Source: Proteiniphilum sp. UBA5384
GTDB lineage: Bacteria > Bacteroidota > Bacteroidia > Bacteroidales > Dysgonomonadaceae
Reading direction: 5' to 3'
Length of the DNA stretch: 64,000 nt
Assembly (NCBI RefSeq): GCF_002410825.1
Contig: NZ_DHOS01000034.1
Coordinates: forward strand, 1-64,000
Shown here: one piece after another, positions 45,116 through 55,012 of the stretch
How the letters are laid out: each line of letters opens with the position of its first letter
Position numbering within the stretch: the stretch's first letter is position 1
Position numbers and translations under genes: made by a program
The notes under the pieces: generated by a model
Database searches by the model: none
Seen by the model: the letters and a program-made list of their open reading frames with translations, nothing else
Told to the model about the DNA's origin: nothing

Positions 45116-48100
45116 ATGAAAAGGAATTTATTATTAATAATATTTTTTTTAACAGGAATTTCAATTTTTGCACAAAAAGCTTTTGAAATGGCCGGTGTTG
45201 TATATGATGAAACGGGCGAGACTTTGCCTGGCGCTACAATTTATCTTAAAAACGAGGTGGGTGTTGGAACCTCTTCTGATGCAGACGGGAAGTTCCGTAT
45301 CAAAGCATCCCGAGGAGACATGCTTGTGTTTTCTTATATTGGATATGAAGAAGTTGAATATCTGGTGACTAAAGAAGATAAAAATTTAAAAATCACATTT
45401 ACATCATCTGCGGTCATGCTTGATGAGTTTGTTACGGTGGGATTAGGAACTGTACAACGAAAGATATCTTCAGTGGCCGCAGTTTCTTCTTTAGATGTAG
45501 CTGAATTGCAGACTCCCACTACTTCCGTTGCAAACTTATTAGGAGGTAAGGTGGCAGGAGTTATTTCAATGCAAACGAGTGGAGAACCCGGTCAGAATAT
45601 ATCCGAATTCTGGGTTCGTGGTATCGGTACTTTTGGCGCAAGTAGTGGGGCTTTAGTGTTGATTGATGGATTAGAAGGGAATATTAACTCAATCGACCCT
45701 GCAGATATTGAAAGTTTTTCTGTTTTAAAAGATGCTTCCGCCACGGCAGTATATGGTGTACGAGGAGCCAATGGTGTTGTTCTTATTACTACTAAACGTG
45801 GACAAGAAGGAAAATTAAACTTGACAGTACGCACCAACTTCTCATTATCCCATATAGGAAAAGTCCCTGAGTATTTAGGCGCTTATGACTACGCTCTTTT
45901 GGCAAATGAAGCGATGGAGGTACGCGGAGAGAATCCACTTTATCGCCCTATGGAGTTGGCAATCATCAAAAATCATTTGGATCCGGATATGTATCCTGAT
46001 GTGAGTTGGCAAGATGAGGTATTAAAAGACACTTCTTTTAAGCAGTCATATTATGTGAGTGGTAGAGGGGGAGGAAGTTTAGCGAGATATTTCCTCAGTT
46101 TAGGGGGTAATAGCGAAACAGCTGCCTATAAATTTGATAAGAAAAGTCCATATGCCTCGAATGTTGGATATAACTCCTATAATTTCAGGACCAACCTAGA
46201 TATTAATTTAACGAAATTTACGACTGTGTATTTTGGCAGTGATGGTCATTTGGCTATTAATAATCAACCGGGCACCGCCAATACAGATCATATCTGGATG
46301 GCTCAATCGGAGTTAAATCCTTTGTATTTACCTACAGTCTATTCAAATGGAATGTTTCCTGCGGCAGGTGAAGGATCATCATCATCTCCTTATGTAATGA
46401 TTAACAAAACAGGAAAAAGGAAGAATGAGACTTACAAAGGGAAAGCAACATTGGCAATTAATCAGGATTTATCATTTTTATTGGATGGTCTGAAAATTAG
46501 AGCGCAAGGGGCTTATGATGTGCATAACTATTTTACTGAGAGACGTTATATACAGCCTGCCCTTTATATGGCTTTAGAACGAAGGACAGATGGTTCCTTG
46601 GTGATGCGTGAGATGGTAAAGCCAACTCCGGCATCTTATTCAAAAACGAGTAATCAATATAGGAAATACCACTTTGAGTCTACACTCAACTATGAAAACA
46701 TATTTAATGAAGATCACAGAGTTTCAGGACTTGTTTATTACTACTTAAGCGATGAAAAATATACAAAGGACGCCACTAATAATATGACAGCAATTCCTGT
46801 TCGCTATCAAGGTGTGTCCAGTCGTTTTACCTATAGCTATAAAGATACCTATATGATAGATGGTAACTTCGGTCTTACAGGGTCGGAAAACTTCCAACCG
46901 GGCAGACAGTATGGTTTTTTTCCCTCTGCTGCTGTTGGGTGGGTACCATCAAGCTATCAGTGGGTCAAGGACAACTGGACCTGGGTGAATATGTTTAAAA
47001 TAAGATTATCATATGGCTCGGTAGGTAACGACCGTTTAGCGGGTACCACACGATTCCCTTACATGACAAAAGCCACTTTGAGCAGCCAGTCTATTTATGA
47101 ATCTATAAGTAGTGTTGAAGTACTAACTGAATCACGTGTTGGTGCAGATAACTTGAAGTGGGAAAAATCTATTAAAACAGACCTGGGAATTGAAGGAAGC
47201 TTTTTTGGCGAAAGATTATCGTTTGTTGTTGACTTCTTTAAAGATCAACGTGATGGTATTTTCCAGCCTCGTGCGCAGGTTCCTGAATATGTTGGTTTAA
47301 CAAATATGCCATATGGCAATGTGGGGAAAATGAAGAGTTTTGGTTCGGACGGTAATATTTCATATACACAAATAATAAATAAAGATTTGCATTTTACATT
47401 ACGTGGAAACTACACTTTAGCAGATACTAAAGTTCAGAATTGGGAACAATCCTATTTAGAGTATCCTTATCTTTTTCATGCAGGCTTTCCAAATGGTTCA
47501 CATAGAGGATATCAATCTTTAGGATTATTTAAAGACGAAGAGGATATCAAGAATAGCCCCATTCAAACTTTTGGCTCCTATATGCCGGGCGATATAAAAT
47601 ATAAAGATGTGAATGGCGATGGAAAAATTGATGCATCAGATATGGTCCCTCTCTCGCGTAGCACTTATCCAATGTTAATGTATGGTTTTGGGGGGGAGAT
47701 TAAATATAAAAACCTAAGATTAGGGGTATTATTAAAAGGAACAGGAAGAACTGATTATTATAGTGTAGGTCAAACTGTAAAGCATAATGATCTGACTTAT
47801 ACAAACGGTATGGGGTATGTTCCATTTTTTGGAGGCGTTTCGGGAAACGTCCTGAAAATGGCTAACGATCCCAAAAATCGTTGGATACCTATGGACTATG
47901 CTATAAAGAATGGTATTGACCCTTCATTGGCAGAAAATCCGAATGCGATCTTTCCTCGCCTTCAATATGGTAAGAACAATAATAACTCACAAAAATCAGA
48001 CTTCTGGCATGGAGATGGTCGAAGTCTTCGTTTACAAGAAATCACACTGAATTATAATTTGAAGCTAAGTAAATTACAAAAGATAGGAATTTCATCGGTG

Positions 48101-48235
48101 GATATTCAGTTGATAGGTACAAACATCTATGTATGGTCTAAACAAAAAATATTTGATCCGGATCAAGCCAGATATAACGGACGAGTTTATCCTATTCCAT
48201 CGGTTTACTCTTTACAGTTGTATATTAACATATAA
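45116..48235 (+). CDS. SusC/RagA-family TonB-dependent transporter, second PUL
   Basis: A 1039-residue outer-membrane importer with a short signal peptide (LLLIIFFLTGISIFAQ). It has the regulatory-like domain (MAGVVYDETGETLPGATIYLKN), a DEFVTVGLGTVQRK TonB-box/plug junction and the SusC signature FWVRGIGTFGASSGALVLIDGLEG and LKDASATAVYGVRGANGVV, then the barrel. It is distinct from the first SusC (plug GLG rather than GYG), so it likely takes a different glycan. It ends 6 bp before its SusD partner. No regulator gene is attached to this operon. Confidence 0.96.
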   Translation: MKRNLLLIIFFLTGISIFAQKAFEMAGVVYDETGETLPGATIYLKNEVGVGTSSDADGKFRIKASRGDMLVFSYIGYEEVEYLVTKEDKNLKITFTSSAVMLDEFVTVGLGTVQRKISSVAAVSSLDVAELQTPTTSVANLLGGKVAGVISMQTSGEPGQNISEFWVRGIGTFGASSGALVLIDGLEGNINSIDPADIESFSVLKDASATAVYGVRGANGVVLITTKRGQEGKLNLTVRTNFSLSHIGKVPEYLGAYDYALLANEAMEVRGENPLYRPMELAIIKNHLDPDMYPDVSWQDEVLKDTSFKQSYYVSGRGGGSLARYFLSLGGNSETAAYKFDKKSPYASNVGYNSYNFRTNLDINLTKFTTVYFGSDGHLAINNQPGTANTDHIWMAQSELNPLYLPTVYSNGMFPAAGEGSSSSPYVMINKTGKRKNETYKGKATLAINQDLSFLLDGLKIRAQGAYDVHNYFTERRYIQPALYMALERRTDGSLVMREMVKPTPASYSKTSNQYRKYHFESTLNYENIFNEDHRVSGLVYYYLSDEKYTKDATNNMTAIPVRYQGVSSRFTYSYKDTYMIDGNFGLTGSENFQPGRQYGFFPSAAVGWVPSSYQWVKDNWTWVNMFKIRLSYGSVGNDRLAGTTRFPYMTKATLSSQSIYESISSVEVLTESRVGADNLKWEKSIKTDLGIEGSFFGERLSFVVDFFKDQRDGIFQPRAQVPEYVGLTNMPYGNVGKMKSFGSDGNISYTQIINKDLHFTLRGNYTLADTKVQNWEQSYLEYPYLFHAGFPNGSHRGYQSLGLFKDEEDIKNSPIQTFGSYMPGDIKYKDVNGDGKIDASDMVPLSRSTYPMLMYGFGGEIKYKNLRLGVLLKGTGRTDYYSVGQTVKHNDLTYTNGMGYVPFFGGVSGNVLKMANDPKNRWIPMDYAIKNGIDPSLAENPNAIFPRLQYGKNNNNSQKSDFWHGDGRSLRLQEITLNYNLKLSKLQKIGISSVDIQLIGTNIYVWSKQKIFDPDQARYNGRVYPIPSVYSLQLYINI

Positions 48236-48241
48236 AAAAAA

Positions 48242-50284
48242 ATGAAGATGAAAAAAATATTTTTAGATCGTAATTGTCCCATAAAAGTGCTGTTCTTTAG
48301 CATCGTCATCATGGCGTTGGTGGGGGCTAGTTCCTGTTCGGACTTTCTGAATGTTGATAATTATTTTGATGATGAATTTAAAATGGATTCAACATTTACA
48401 CAAGTTCGTTATATCGAGGCGTATATGTGGGGTGCCGCATCATTATTCACAGATGAGGGTTTTATTCTAAGATCGAATTATACACCGGGACCTTATGCCA
48501 CCGATGAGGGTACCAATAATTTTAGAGAAGGTAATAATATATATGAAGGGACCAACTTTGCCCAAGGATTTATTACACCTGATAATTTAGGAAATTTAAA
48601 TATGTGGGGTACCTATTATAAAGTAATTCGTAAATGTAATACTATTTTAAACCGTATGGATGAAGCGTCTGACATGACCCCTGTTAATCGTCGTTATATT
48701 GAGGGTTATACGCGGTTCTGGCGGGCATATGCATATTATAATATATTAATCGATTTTGGCCCTCCAATTTTACTCGGCGACGAAGTGGTGGCAAATAATG
48801 AATCGCTTGAATATTATGATAGAACCCGCAGCACTTATGACGAGGCTGTAGAGTATATATGTAATGAATTTGAATTAGCCGCAAAAGGTATGCCGGCTTC
48901 AGTTGCTACCATGGATTTTGGACGACCTGCCCGCGGAGCAGCGTATGCTTTGGCTTCCCGACTAAGATTGATACATGCAAGTCCATTGTTTAATGGCGGG
49001 CAAATCGCCCGTAGATATTTCAGCGATTGGAAACGTTCGACAGATGGAGTTCACTATGTGTCTCAAACACCGGATGAGTCTCGTTGGGCTTTGGCTGCAG
49101 CCAATGCTAAGCGTGTTATTGATGAACCTTCTGAATCCGGCTTTAAGTACGAATTATATACCGTTCCGGCCGATGATAATACTCCTCCATTACCGGCTTC
49201 CCCAATAAATGATCCTAATTATACATCGGAGTGGCCGAATGGAGCAGCAGGAATCGATCATTATCGTTCGTATGACGAGCTTTTTAGTGGGGAGTGTGCG
49301 GCACCTACGGTAAAAGAGTTTATTTGGGCACGTAAATCCGAGCAAACAAAATATTTGATTAGAGGGCCTCATCCAATTTCACTGGGTGGTTGGGGGCGAT
49401 TCTCTGTAACACAAAAAATGGTGGATGCGTATCGTATGGACGATGGTCGTACTATTGATGAGGCAATGGCTGATGGGTATTATTCCGAGTCAGGATATAC
49501 GGGTGCGGTTAAAATGTTTTCCGGATATCGTCTTAATGCGGGTGTATATAATATGTATGTAAATAGAGAAATGCGTTTTTATGCAAGTGTAGGATTTAAT
49601 GAAGCTTTCTGGCCTTGTTTGTCAACCACAGATGTTTCAGCACGCGAACATACCGCAAAGTATTATGCTTATGATGAAGATGGACGTGGAACTGCCAATG
49701 AACCGCTGAATTACGCTATGACGGGTTATGTCCTTCGTAAATATTATCATCCGATGGATGCCTTAAAAGGAGCTTCAGCACGTGTAATGGATAAGGTATT
49801 CCCGATAATTCGTTATGCAGAAATCTTGTTGAACTATGCAGAGGCTTTAAATAATTTGACTACCACGCATACTGTTGAAATTGATGGTGAAACTAAAACT
49901 TTCAGTCGTGATTTATCGGAAATAAGATGGGCTTTCAATCAGATTCGTTATCGTGCCGGCTTGCCGGGTTTGACCGATGCTGAACTCAATGACCCCGGAA
50001 AAATTCAAAAGCTTATAGAACAGGAACGTATGGTTGAATTTATGCATGAGAATAGAAGATATTATGATGTCAGGCGTTGGGGGATTTATGAACAGACAGA
50101 GCGTGAGCCTATTATGGGAATGAATGCGGATGCATCCGATAAAGATGCTTTCTATCAGCGTGTAATGCCGGGTTCTGCTGCTATTCATGGACGTGTAATT
50201 CATAGAAAACTAATGTTTGTTCCAGTTCCACGTAGTGAGATTCGTCGCCTGCCTTCTTTTGACCAAAACCCCGGATGGGAATAA
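48242..50284 (+). CDS. SusD/RagB-family glycan-binding lipoprotein, second PUL
   Basis: A 680-residue lipoprotein (lipobox GASSC, Cys32 counted from the first ATG; the second ATG at 48248 is also possible). SusD features are the N-terminal helical repeats (RRYIEGYTRFWRAYAYYNILIDFG), a long loop region and the C-terminal block QKLIEQERMVEFMHENRRYYDVRRWG. It is larger than the average family member. It follows susC by 6 bp and precedes the DUF1735/DUF4361-type lipoprotein. Confidence 0.95.
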   Translation: MKMKKIFLDRNCPIKVLFFSIVIMALVGASSCSDFLNVDNYFDDEFKMDSTFTQVRYIEAYMWGAASLFTDEGFILRSNYTPGPYATDEGTNNFREGNNIYEGTNFAQGFITPDNLGNLNMWGTYYKVIRKCNTILNRMDEASDMTPVNRRYIEGYTRFWRAYAYYNILIDFGPPILLGDEVVANNESLEYYDRTRSTYDEAVEYICNEFELAAKGMPASVATMDFGRPARGAAYALASRLRLIHASPLFNGGQIARRYFSDWKRSTDGVHYVSQTPDESRWALAAANAKRVIDEPSESGFKYELYTVPADDNTPPLPASPINDPNYTSEWPNGAAGIDHYRSYDELFSGECAAPTVKEFIWARKSEQTKYLIRGPHPISLGGWGRFSVTQKMVDAYRMDDGRTIDEAMADGYYSESGYTGAVKMFSGYRLNAGVYNMYVNREMRFYASVGFNEAFWPCLSTTDVSAREHTAKYYAYDEDGRGTANEPLNYAMTGYVLRKYYHPMDALKGASARVMDKVFPIIRYAEILLNYAEALNNLTTTHTVEIDGETKTFSRDLSEIRWAFNQIRYRAGLPGLTDAELNDPGKIQKLIEQERMVEFMHENRRYYDVRRWGIYEQTEREPIMGMNADASDKDAFYQRVMPGSAAIHGRVIHRKLMFVPVPRSEIRRLPSFDQNPGWE

Positions 50285-50306
50285 CTAATTAATATAAAGT
50301 AAATAT

Positions 50307-51221
50307 ATGAAAAAATATATATGGATAATAGCGTTTGTAGTACCGGGTTTAATAGCCTGCGACACAAATGATGTGTATGAAAAAGAACTCTATAAGAAAG
50401 TTGTCGCATTTATCTGTAGCGACAACTACAATGTCCTGGAGGATGTACAGGAGTTGACAGGTGAAGAGAATTCTACCTTCATAGGTTTATCTTGTGGTGG
50501 AACAGGCGCTCCTGAAACGGATATTCGAGTGTCGATAATAGAAAGTGAAGGTCCTTTTAATACTTATAATGTGGGTATGTATGACACAGATGTTTCTCAA
50601 TATGCGAAACTTTTACCCAAAAGTCATTACAGTATTGAAGATTATCAAGTGGTTATTCCGAAAGGTGAAAGAACCGGTAGGCTTGATATTAAGGTGAGGC
50701 CTGATGGACTTTCTCCGGATTCGGTATATTTTATACCTCTTTCTATTTCAGCAATGTCTGCTTATGAAGTTAATTATGAAAAAAGCACAATGCTTTACCG
50801 TTTATTAATTAAGAATTTTTATGCGCAACAACAACCGGATGGATATACGTATTATACTATGCGTGGATATAGAGATGGCGCTGTTATGCAAGCTTCAAAA
50901 GAAATGCAGCCTATTGATAAGAATACAGTACGAATGATGCCTGGTAATGTCTCTTTTCTTGCTGAAGAAGAGTATATTGCGAAAAATGCACTTCTTGTTG
51001 AAGTGCAATCTGATAATTCTGTTGTGATTTCAGCCTATAAAGATATAGAGGTGATTCAAAATGATGGAGACCCTGACTTTCCGAATATATTTTTGACGGA
51101 AGAGGATGACTGGGGCAGAAGGTTTAAAGTGTTTTTCTTGGCATATTCTTTTAGACCCGAGGGGGAGGATGACTTTGTAGAGATAAAAGAAGAGCTGAGA
51201 CTTCAATACGTAGATGACTAA
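50307..51221 (+). CDS. DUF1735/DUF4361-type surface lipoprotein
   Basis: A 304-residue lipoprotein (lipobox GLIAC, Cys18). The N-terminal half has the DUF1735 pattern (YAKLLPKSHYSIEDYQVVIPKGERTG, SVYFIPLSISA); the C-terminal half fits DUF4361 (a beta-rich domain ending KEELRLQYVDD). Such proteins occur after susD and are thought to bind glycan or glycoprotein at the surface. It lies 22 bp after susD. A palindromic hairpin separates it from the next gene. Confidence 0.75.
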   Translation: MKKYIWIIAFVVPGLIACDTNDVYEKELYKKVVAFICSDNYNVLEDVQELTGEENSTFIGLSCGGTGAPETDIRVSIIESEGPFNTYNVGMYDTDVSQYAKLLPKSHYSIEDYQVVIPKGERTGRLDIKVRPDGLSPDSVYFIPLSISAMSAYEVNYEKSTMLYRLLIKNFYAQQQPDGYTYYTMRGYRDGAVMQASKEMQPIDKNTVRMMPGNVSFLAEEEYIAKNALLVEVQSDNSVVISAYKDIEVIQNDGDPDFPNIFLTEEDDWGRRFKVFFLAYSFRPEGEDDFVEIKEELRLQYVDD

Positions 51222-51235
51222 AATTTAACTTAACT

Positions 51236-51266
51236 AATTGGAAGTCAAAATTTTTGACTTCCAATT
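51236..51266. terminator. Palindromic hairpin inside the second PUL
   Basis: AATTGGAAGTCAAAA (51236-51250) and TTTTGACTTCCAATT (51252-51266) are perfect reverse complements around one base. The stem sits between the DUF1735/DUF4361 and phosphoesterase genes. It could be an intrinsic attenuator that lowers downstream expression, or an mRNA-stability element for the susCD part. Confidence 0.6.
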
Positions 51267-51284
51267 AAAATATATATAGTTTAT

Positions 51285-53432
51285 ATGAGGAAATTATTGA
51301 TTTCTTTTAGTTGTTTGATTTTATTTGTTTTTTGTAAGGCAGAACAGGATGAGCTGTTTTTACAAGTAGATAGAACAAGCATTACCTTTCTTTCTATTTC
51401 TTCAGAAGAAACAGTTTCTGTAAGTAGCAATATAGATTTTAAAGCTATTCCTTCTCAAGATTGGTGTAGAGTTACTCGATCGGGTAGTCAGTTGAAAATA
51501 AGTGTAACAGAAAATCCTGATAGAAATAGCAGGACAGCTACTATTACTGTATCTGGCGATGGGGCAGAAAGTATTCAGATTGATGTATTACAAGTCGGGA
51601 TAGACGCTGTATTTAGTATTGACGCTGAATCGTTAATACAAGAATTTGATTTTGACGCTGAGTCTCGTTTGCTGGAAGTTAAAACTAATGTGACTTTTAC
51701 TGCTGAATCTAATGAAGAATGGTGTAGGCCGGAAATCCTGAGTGCCTCTAAACGTAATTTACGAATAACCGTTGATAAAAACAATGGCGTTACTGCTCGT
51801 GAAGCGTTCATCGTAGTTTCCGCAGAAGGATTTGATGCGTTTGTCATTGAAATAATGCAAGAGGGAACTTTACCTAATAAACGGGGAATGAATCTGAAAG
51901 GATGGGTTTCTTGTGAGGGTGTAGGGATACCTGGTGTTGTTGTATCCGACGGACATGAAGTAACCGTTTCAGATGAGAACGGCGTTTATTATTTAGCTTC
52001 CGGGAAACAGGAAAAATATGTATTTATATCAGTGCCCGGGAACTATGAAGTTCCTTATGAAGGAAGAGCTCCACAGTTTTTTAAGAAAATCAGAGAAGGT
52101 GTGGATGTTGTAGAGCGCCATGATTTTGAATTAACAGCAGTCGATAATAATGATCATGTGGTATTGACCATGGCTGACATTCATCTTGCAAAACGTGTTG
52201 ATGATCTTGTTCAGTTTGAGTTGTTTATAGAGGATATTAATGAAACAATTGCTCAGTACGAGTCTTCAGGAAAGAAAGTATATGGTTTAACCCTTGGAGA
52301 TCTTTCGTGGGATACATATTGGTACGCTAACAATTTTACTATAAAGGATTATGTTCTTTATATGAATAAAATTAATACTCCCGTTTTTAATACTATGGGC
52401 AATCATGATAATAATCCGTATGTTACCGGTGATTGGGGTGCTGCACAATATTACTGCGATATAATTGGACCGAACTACTATTCATTTAATCTCGGAAATG
52501 TTCATTATGTAGTGCTTGATGACATTCTTTATCATAATAATGGTGGATCAGACGGTGTGATGGGACAAAGAAACTATGATGCCGGATTTACAAGTGAACA
52601 AATAAATTGGTTAAGAAAAGATTTGGAGAAGGTTGAAGATAAAAGCGCACCATTAATAGTTGCTTTGCATATTCCCGTATTTTCCCAACCAAATATAAAT
52701 AACGTTTCTAACTATCGGATTGCTAATGCTGAATTTCACAATCTTTTATCGCAATTTGATAATGTACATATTGTATCTGGTCATACACATATCAATTGGA
52801 ATTATGAGCACTCGGAAAAATTAATGGAGCATAACACAGCAGCTGTTTGTGCCACTTGGTGGTGGACGGGTTATAGCGGATACGCAAGTAATCATATTTG
52901 CAAAGACGGTTCTGTGGGTGGTTATGGAGTATGGGATATGAGCGATAAATCAGCAAAATGGCATTATAAAAGTATGGGGTATGATCATGATTATCAGTTT
53001 AGAACTTACGACTTGAATACTATTGAAATAACAGCCGACAAATATGCTCCATATGCCAATGCTACTTATGCTGCTCAAGTGCCGGAATATGCAGGGGATT
53101 ATGCAAAAAAAAGTGATAAAAACGAAGTGCTCATTAATATATGGGGATATGATAAAGAATGGGAAATTACGGTAAAGGAAGGTGGAAAGACTTTGCCCGT
53201 TACCAGGGTTAGTGCAAAAGACCCTCTTCATGTAATTTCGTATGAAGTGGCCAGGTTAAATCGTAATGCAACCCCTTCCGCAACATTTACAACGTCCAAT
53301 ACATCACATATGTTTAAAGTAAAGGCTTCGAGCGCTACTTCAAGCCTTGATATACAGGTTGTTGACCGATTTGGTAGAACTTATACTGAAACAATGACGC
53401 GCCCAAAAGATTTAATAACTAATATGAGATAA
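51285..53432 (+). CDS. Secreted calcineurin-like phosphoesterase with two BACON domains
   Basis: A 715-residue exported protein (signal ending LFVFC, Cys17 possibly lipidated). Two BACON carbohydrate/mucin-binding domains lie at about 25-105 and 110-195. A short regulatory-like beta domain (KGWVSCEGVGIPGVVVSDG) follows, then the calcineurin metallophosphoesterase core: MADIHLAK, LGDLSWDTYW, TMGNHDNN, ALHIPVF and SGHTHINWN, so the metal ligands appear complete. A C-terminal beta domain ends the protein. It should cleave phosphate esters from a bound surface glycan. It matches the phosphoesterase theme of the first PUL with an unrelated fold. Confidence 0.9.
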   Translation: MRKLLISFSCLILFVFCKAEQDELFLQVDRTSITFLSISSEETVSVSSNIDFKAIPSQDWCRVTRSGSQLKISVTENPDRNSRTATITVSGDGAESIQIDVLQVGIDAVFSIDAESLIQEFDFDAESRLLEVKTNVTFTAESNEEWCRPEILSASKRNLRITVDKNNGVTAREAFIVVSAEGFDAFVIEIMQEGTLPNKRGMNLKGWVSCEGVGIPGVVVSDGHEVTVSDENGVYYLASGKQEKYVFISVPGNYEVPYEGRAPQFFKKIREGVDVVERHDFELTAVDNNDHVVLTMADIHLAKRVDDLVQFELFIEDINETIAQYESSGKKVYGLTLGDLSWDTYWYANNFTIKDYVLYMNKINTPVFNTMGNHDNNPYVTGDWGAAQYYCDIIGPNYYSFNLGNVHYVVLDDILYHNNGGSDGVMGQRNYDAGFTSEQINWLRKDLEKVEDKSAPLIVALHIPVFSQPNINNVSNYRIANAEFHNLLSQFDNVHIVSGHTHINWNYEHSEKLMEHNTAAVCATWWWTGYSGYASNHICKDGSVGGYGVWDMSDKSAKWHYKSMGYDHDYQFRTYDLNTIEITADKYAPYANATYAAQVPEYAGDYAKKSDKNEVLINIWGYDKEWEITVKEGGKTLPVTRVSAKDPLHVISYEVARLNRNATPSATFTTSNTSHMFKVKASSATSSLDIQVVDRFGRTYTETMTRPKDLITNMR

Positions 53433-53437
53433 TTATT

Positions 53438-54991
53438 ATGAGAATGAGTTTAATACAAAAAAGTGTATTGTTTGTTTTTTTCGCCTCACTTTTTATTTCT
53501 TGTGAGGACAAAGAAGACAATGTTTATCTAAACATCACCCCTGATGAATTAATTCAGGTAGATAATGATGGAGGAGCAGTAACAGCTTCTGTTTCAACCA
53601 ATGTAGATAATTTGATTTGGGAGATAGAGGACGGAGATTGGATTTCAGTTGAGAAAACCGGTTCGGAATTAAAATTTGAAGTGTCTCCAAATGAAGGTGA
53701 AGAGAGACATGCTCTGTTTATGATAGGCTCAATAAAATACCCTAAAGTGAATAAAACCATATCTATTATACAAAGCTCCACCTATTTGGAAATGAGTACA
53801 GATATGATAAGTCTTTCAGGTGATAAGTCTGATGTGGTAGTAAAAATTAAAACCTCTATCGATGATTGGATATATACAATAGAAAATGGTTCTTGGATGG
53901 ATGTCGTCAAGAATGAAGAGGGTTTACTGTTAAAAGTCAATGCCAATAACACCCCTCGAACCCGTGAGGCTATTTTGTATATAACTTCCGAAAAGTTTCC
54001 ATTGTATGACAAAGAAATCAAGATTGAACAGCTAAGTGGTATTGTTTTAGAAGTTGAATCAGATTATGTTGCTCTTCCATCCGGTGGGGGAGAAGCCTTT
54101 GTAGGAGTCAATACAAATATAGATGCGTGGGATTATAGTTATGAAGGGGATTGGTTGACAGTAGAGAAAACCAATGAGGGTGTCAAATTAAGTGCAAGGC
54201 CTAATGAAAGTTCAGAGAATAATTTGACCGAGCTGACTATTTATTCAGTGGAATATCCTGATGATATTTGGCAAACAGTGATAGTGGAGCAATATTCCGG
54301 ACTTATTTTCTTTGATAATTTTGATTGGCTTGGTGAAGGTGCATTTAAGCCCATTTATACTGGAACAAATGAAAAAAGATTTGATGCTTGGGGAACTGCA
54401 TACGGTACCTATAATGGTTGGACAAGTACAATCACTGCAGACGAAGGTACTGGCCTTACACAATGGGTATATAGCCGATTGGGATATGCTAAATTTGGGA
54501 AAACCCGTGTAAATGGCGATTTGATTACCCCAAAACTCGAAGCGATTGATGGTACCCAAGATATAATAGTCTCATTTGGCGCTTGTGTATATGTTTCGGC
54601 AGGAGGAACAATTGATGGGCAGATTCTTAACGTTGAGGTGATTGGACCGGGTACAATTACGGAGATTCTAAAAGTGGGTTCACAAGCCGTGCCGGAAAAA
54701 GGTGCAGAGCTATTGTCGAGTGTACAAGAAAGCAGTGGAGAATTGACCGCAGGAGGTGCTTTGTTTATATTAGGCAATTTGGCGAATACTGATGGACCAA
54801 GTAGAGCGCTCTGGTTCGGTGAAAACTACGATTTCTTGGCTCCGGAAATTGCACAACGCAGTTTTGTGGTGACTGGTGCAACAAGTGAAACTCAAATTAG
54901 ATTTTTAGCAGGACCTAATTTAGGAGTATCCGAAGACGGTAAATCACATCGTCATGGCTTCGATGATGTGAGGATTGAGTTGAAACGATAG
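53438..54991 (+). CDS. Triple-BACON lipoprotein with C-terminal beta domain
   Basis: A 517-residue lipoprotein (lipobox LFISC, Cys22). Three BACON-like domains follow, about residues 30-115, 118-200 and 203-290; each has the W..(S/T)V..(N) pattern near its middle (DWISVEKTG, SWMDVVKNE, DWLTVEKTN) and ends with a QSS or QLSG or QYSG linker. The last 220 residues form a beta-jelly-roll-like domain (FFDNFDWLGEGAF ... HGFDDVRIELKR), of the kind that binds glycans. It is 5 bp after the phosphoesterase gene and ends the operon. It probably anchors the substrate. No catalytic residues are evident. Confidence 0.85.
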   Translation: MRMSLIQKSVLFVFFASLFISCEDKEDNVYLNITPDELIQVDNDGGAVTASVSTNVDNLIWEIEDGDWISVEKTGSELKFEVSPNEGEERHALFMIGSIKYPKVNKTISIIQSSTYLEMSTDMISLSGDKSDVVVKIKTSIDDWIYTIENGSWMDVVKNEEGLLLKVNANNTPRTREAILYITSEKFPLYDKEIKIEQLSGIVLEVESDYVALPSGGGEAFVGVNTNIDAWDYSYEGDWLTVEKTNEGVKLSARPNESSENNLTELTIYSVEYPDDIWQTVIVEQYSGLIFFDNFDWLGEGAFKPIYTGTNEKRFDAWGTAYGTYNGWTSTITADEGTGLTQWVYSRLGYAKFGKTRVNGDLITPKLEAIDGTQDIIVSFGACVYVSAGGTIDGQILNVEVIGPGTITEILKVGSQAVPEKGAELLSSVQESSGELTAGGALFILGNLANTDGPSRALWFGENYDFLAPEIAQRSFVVTGATSETQIRFLAGPNLGVSEDGKSHRHGFDDVRIELKR

Positions 54992-55012
54992 TTGTTGAGA
55001 GCAGAAATCCAT

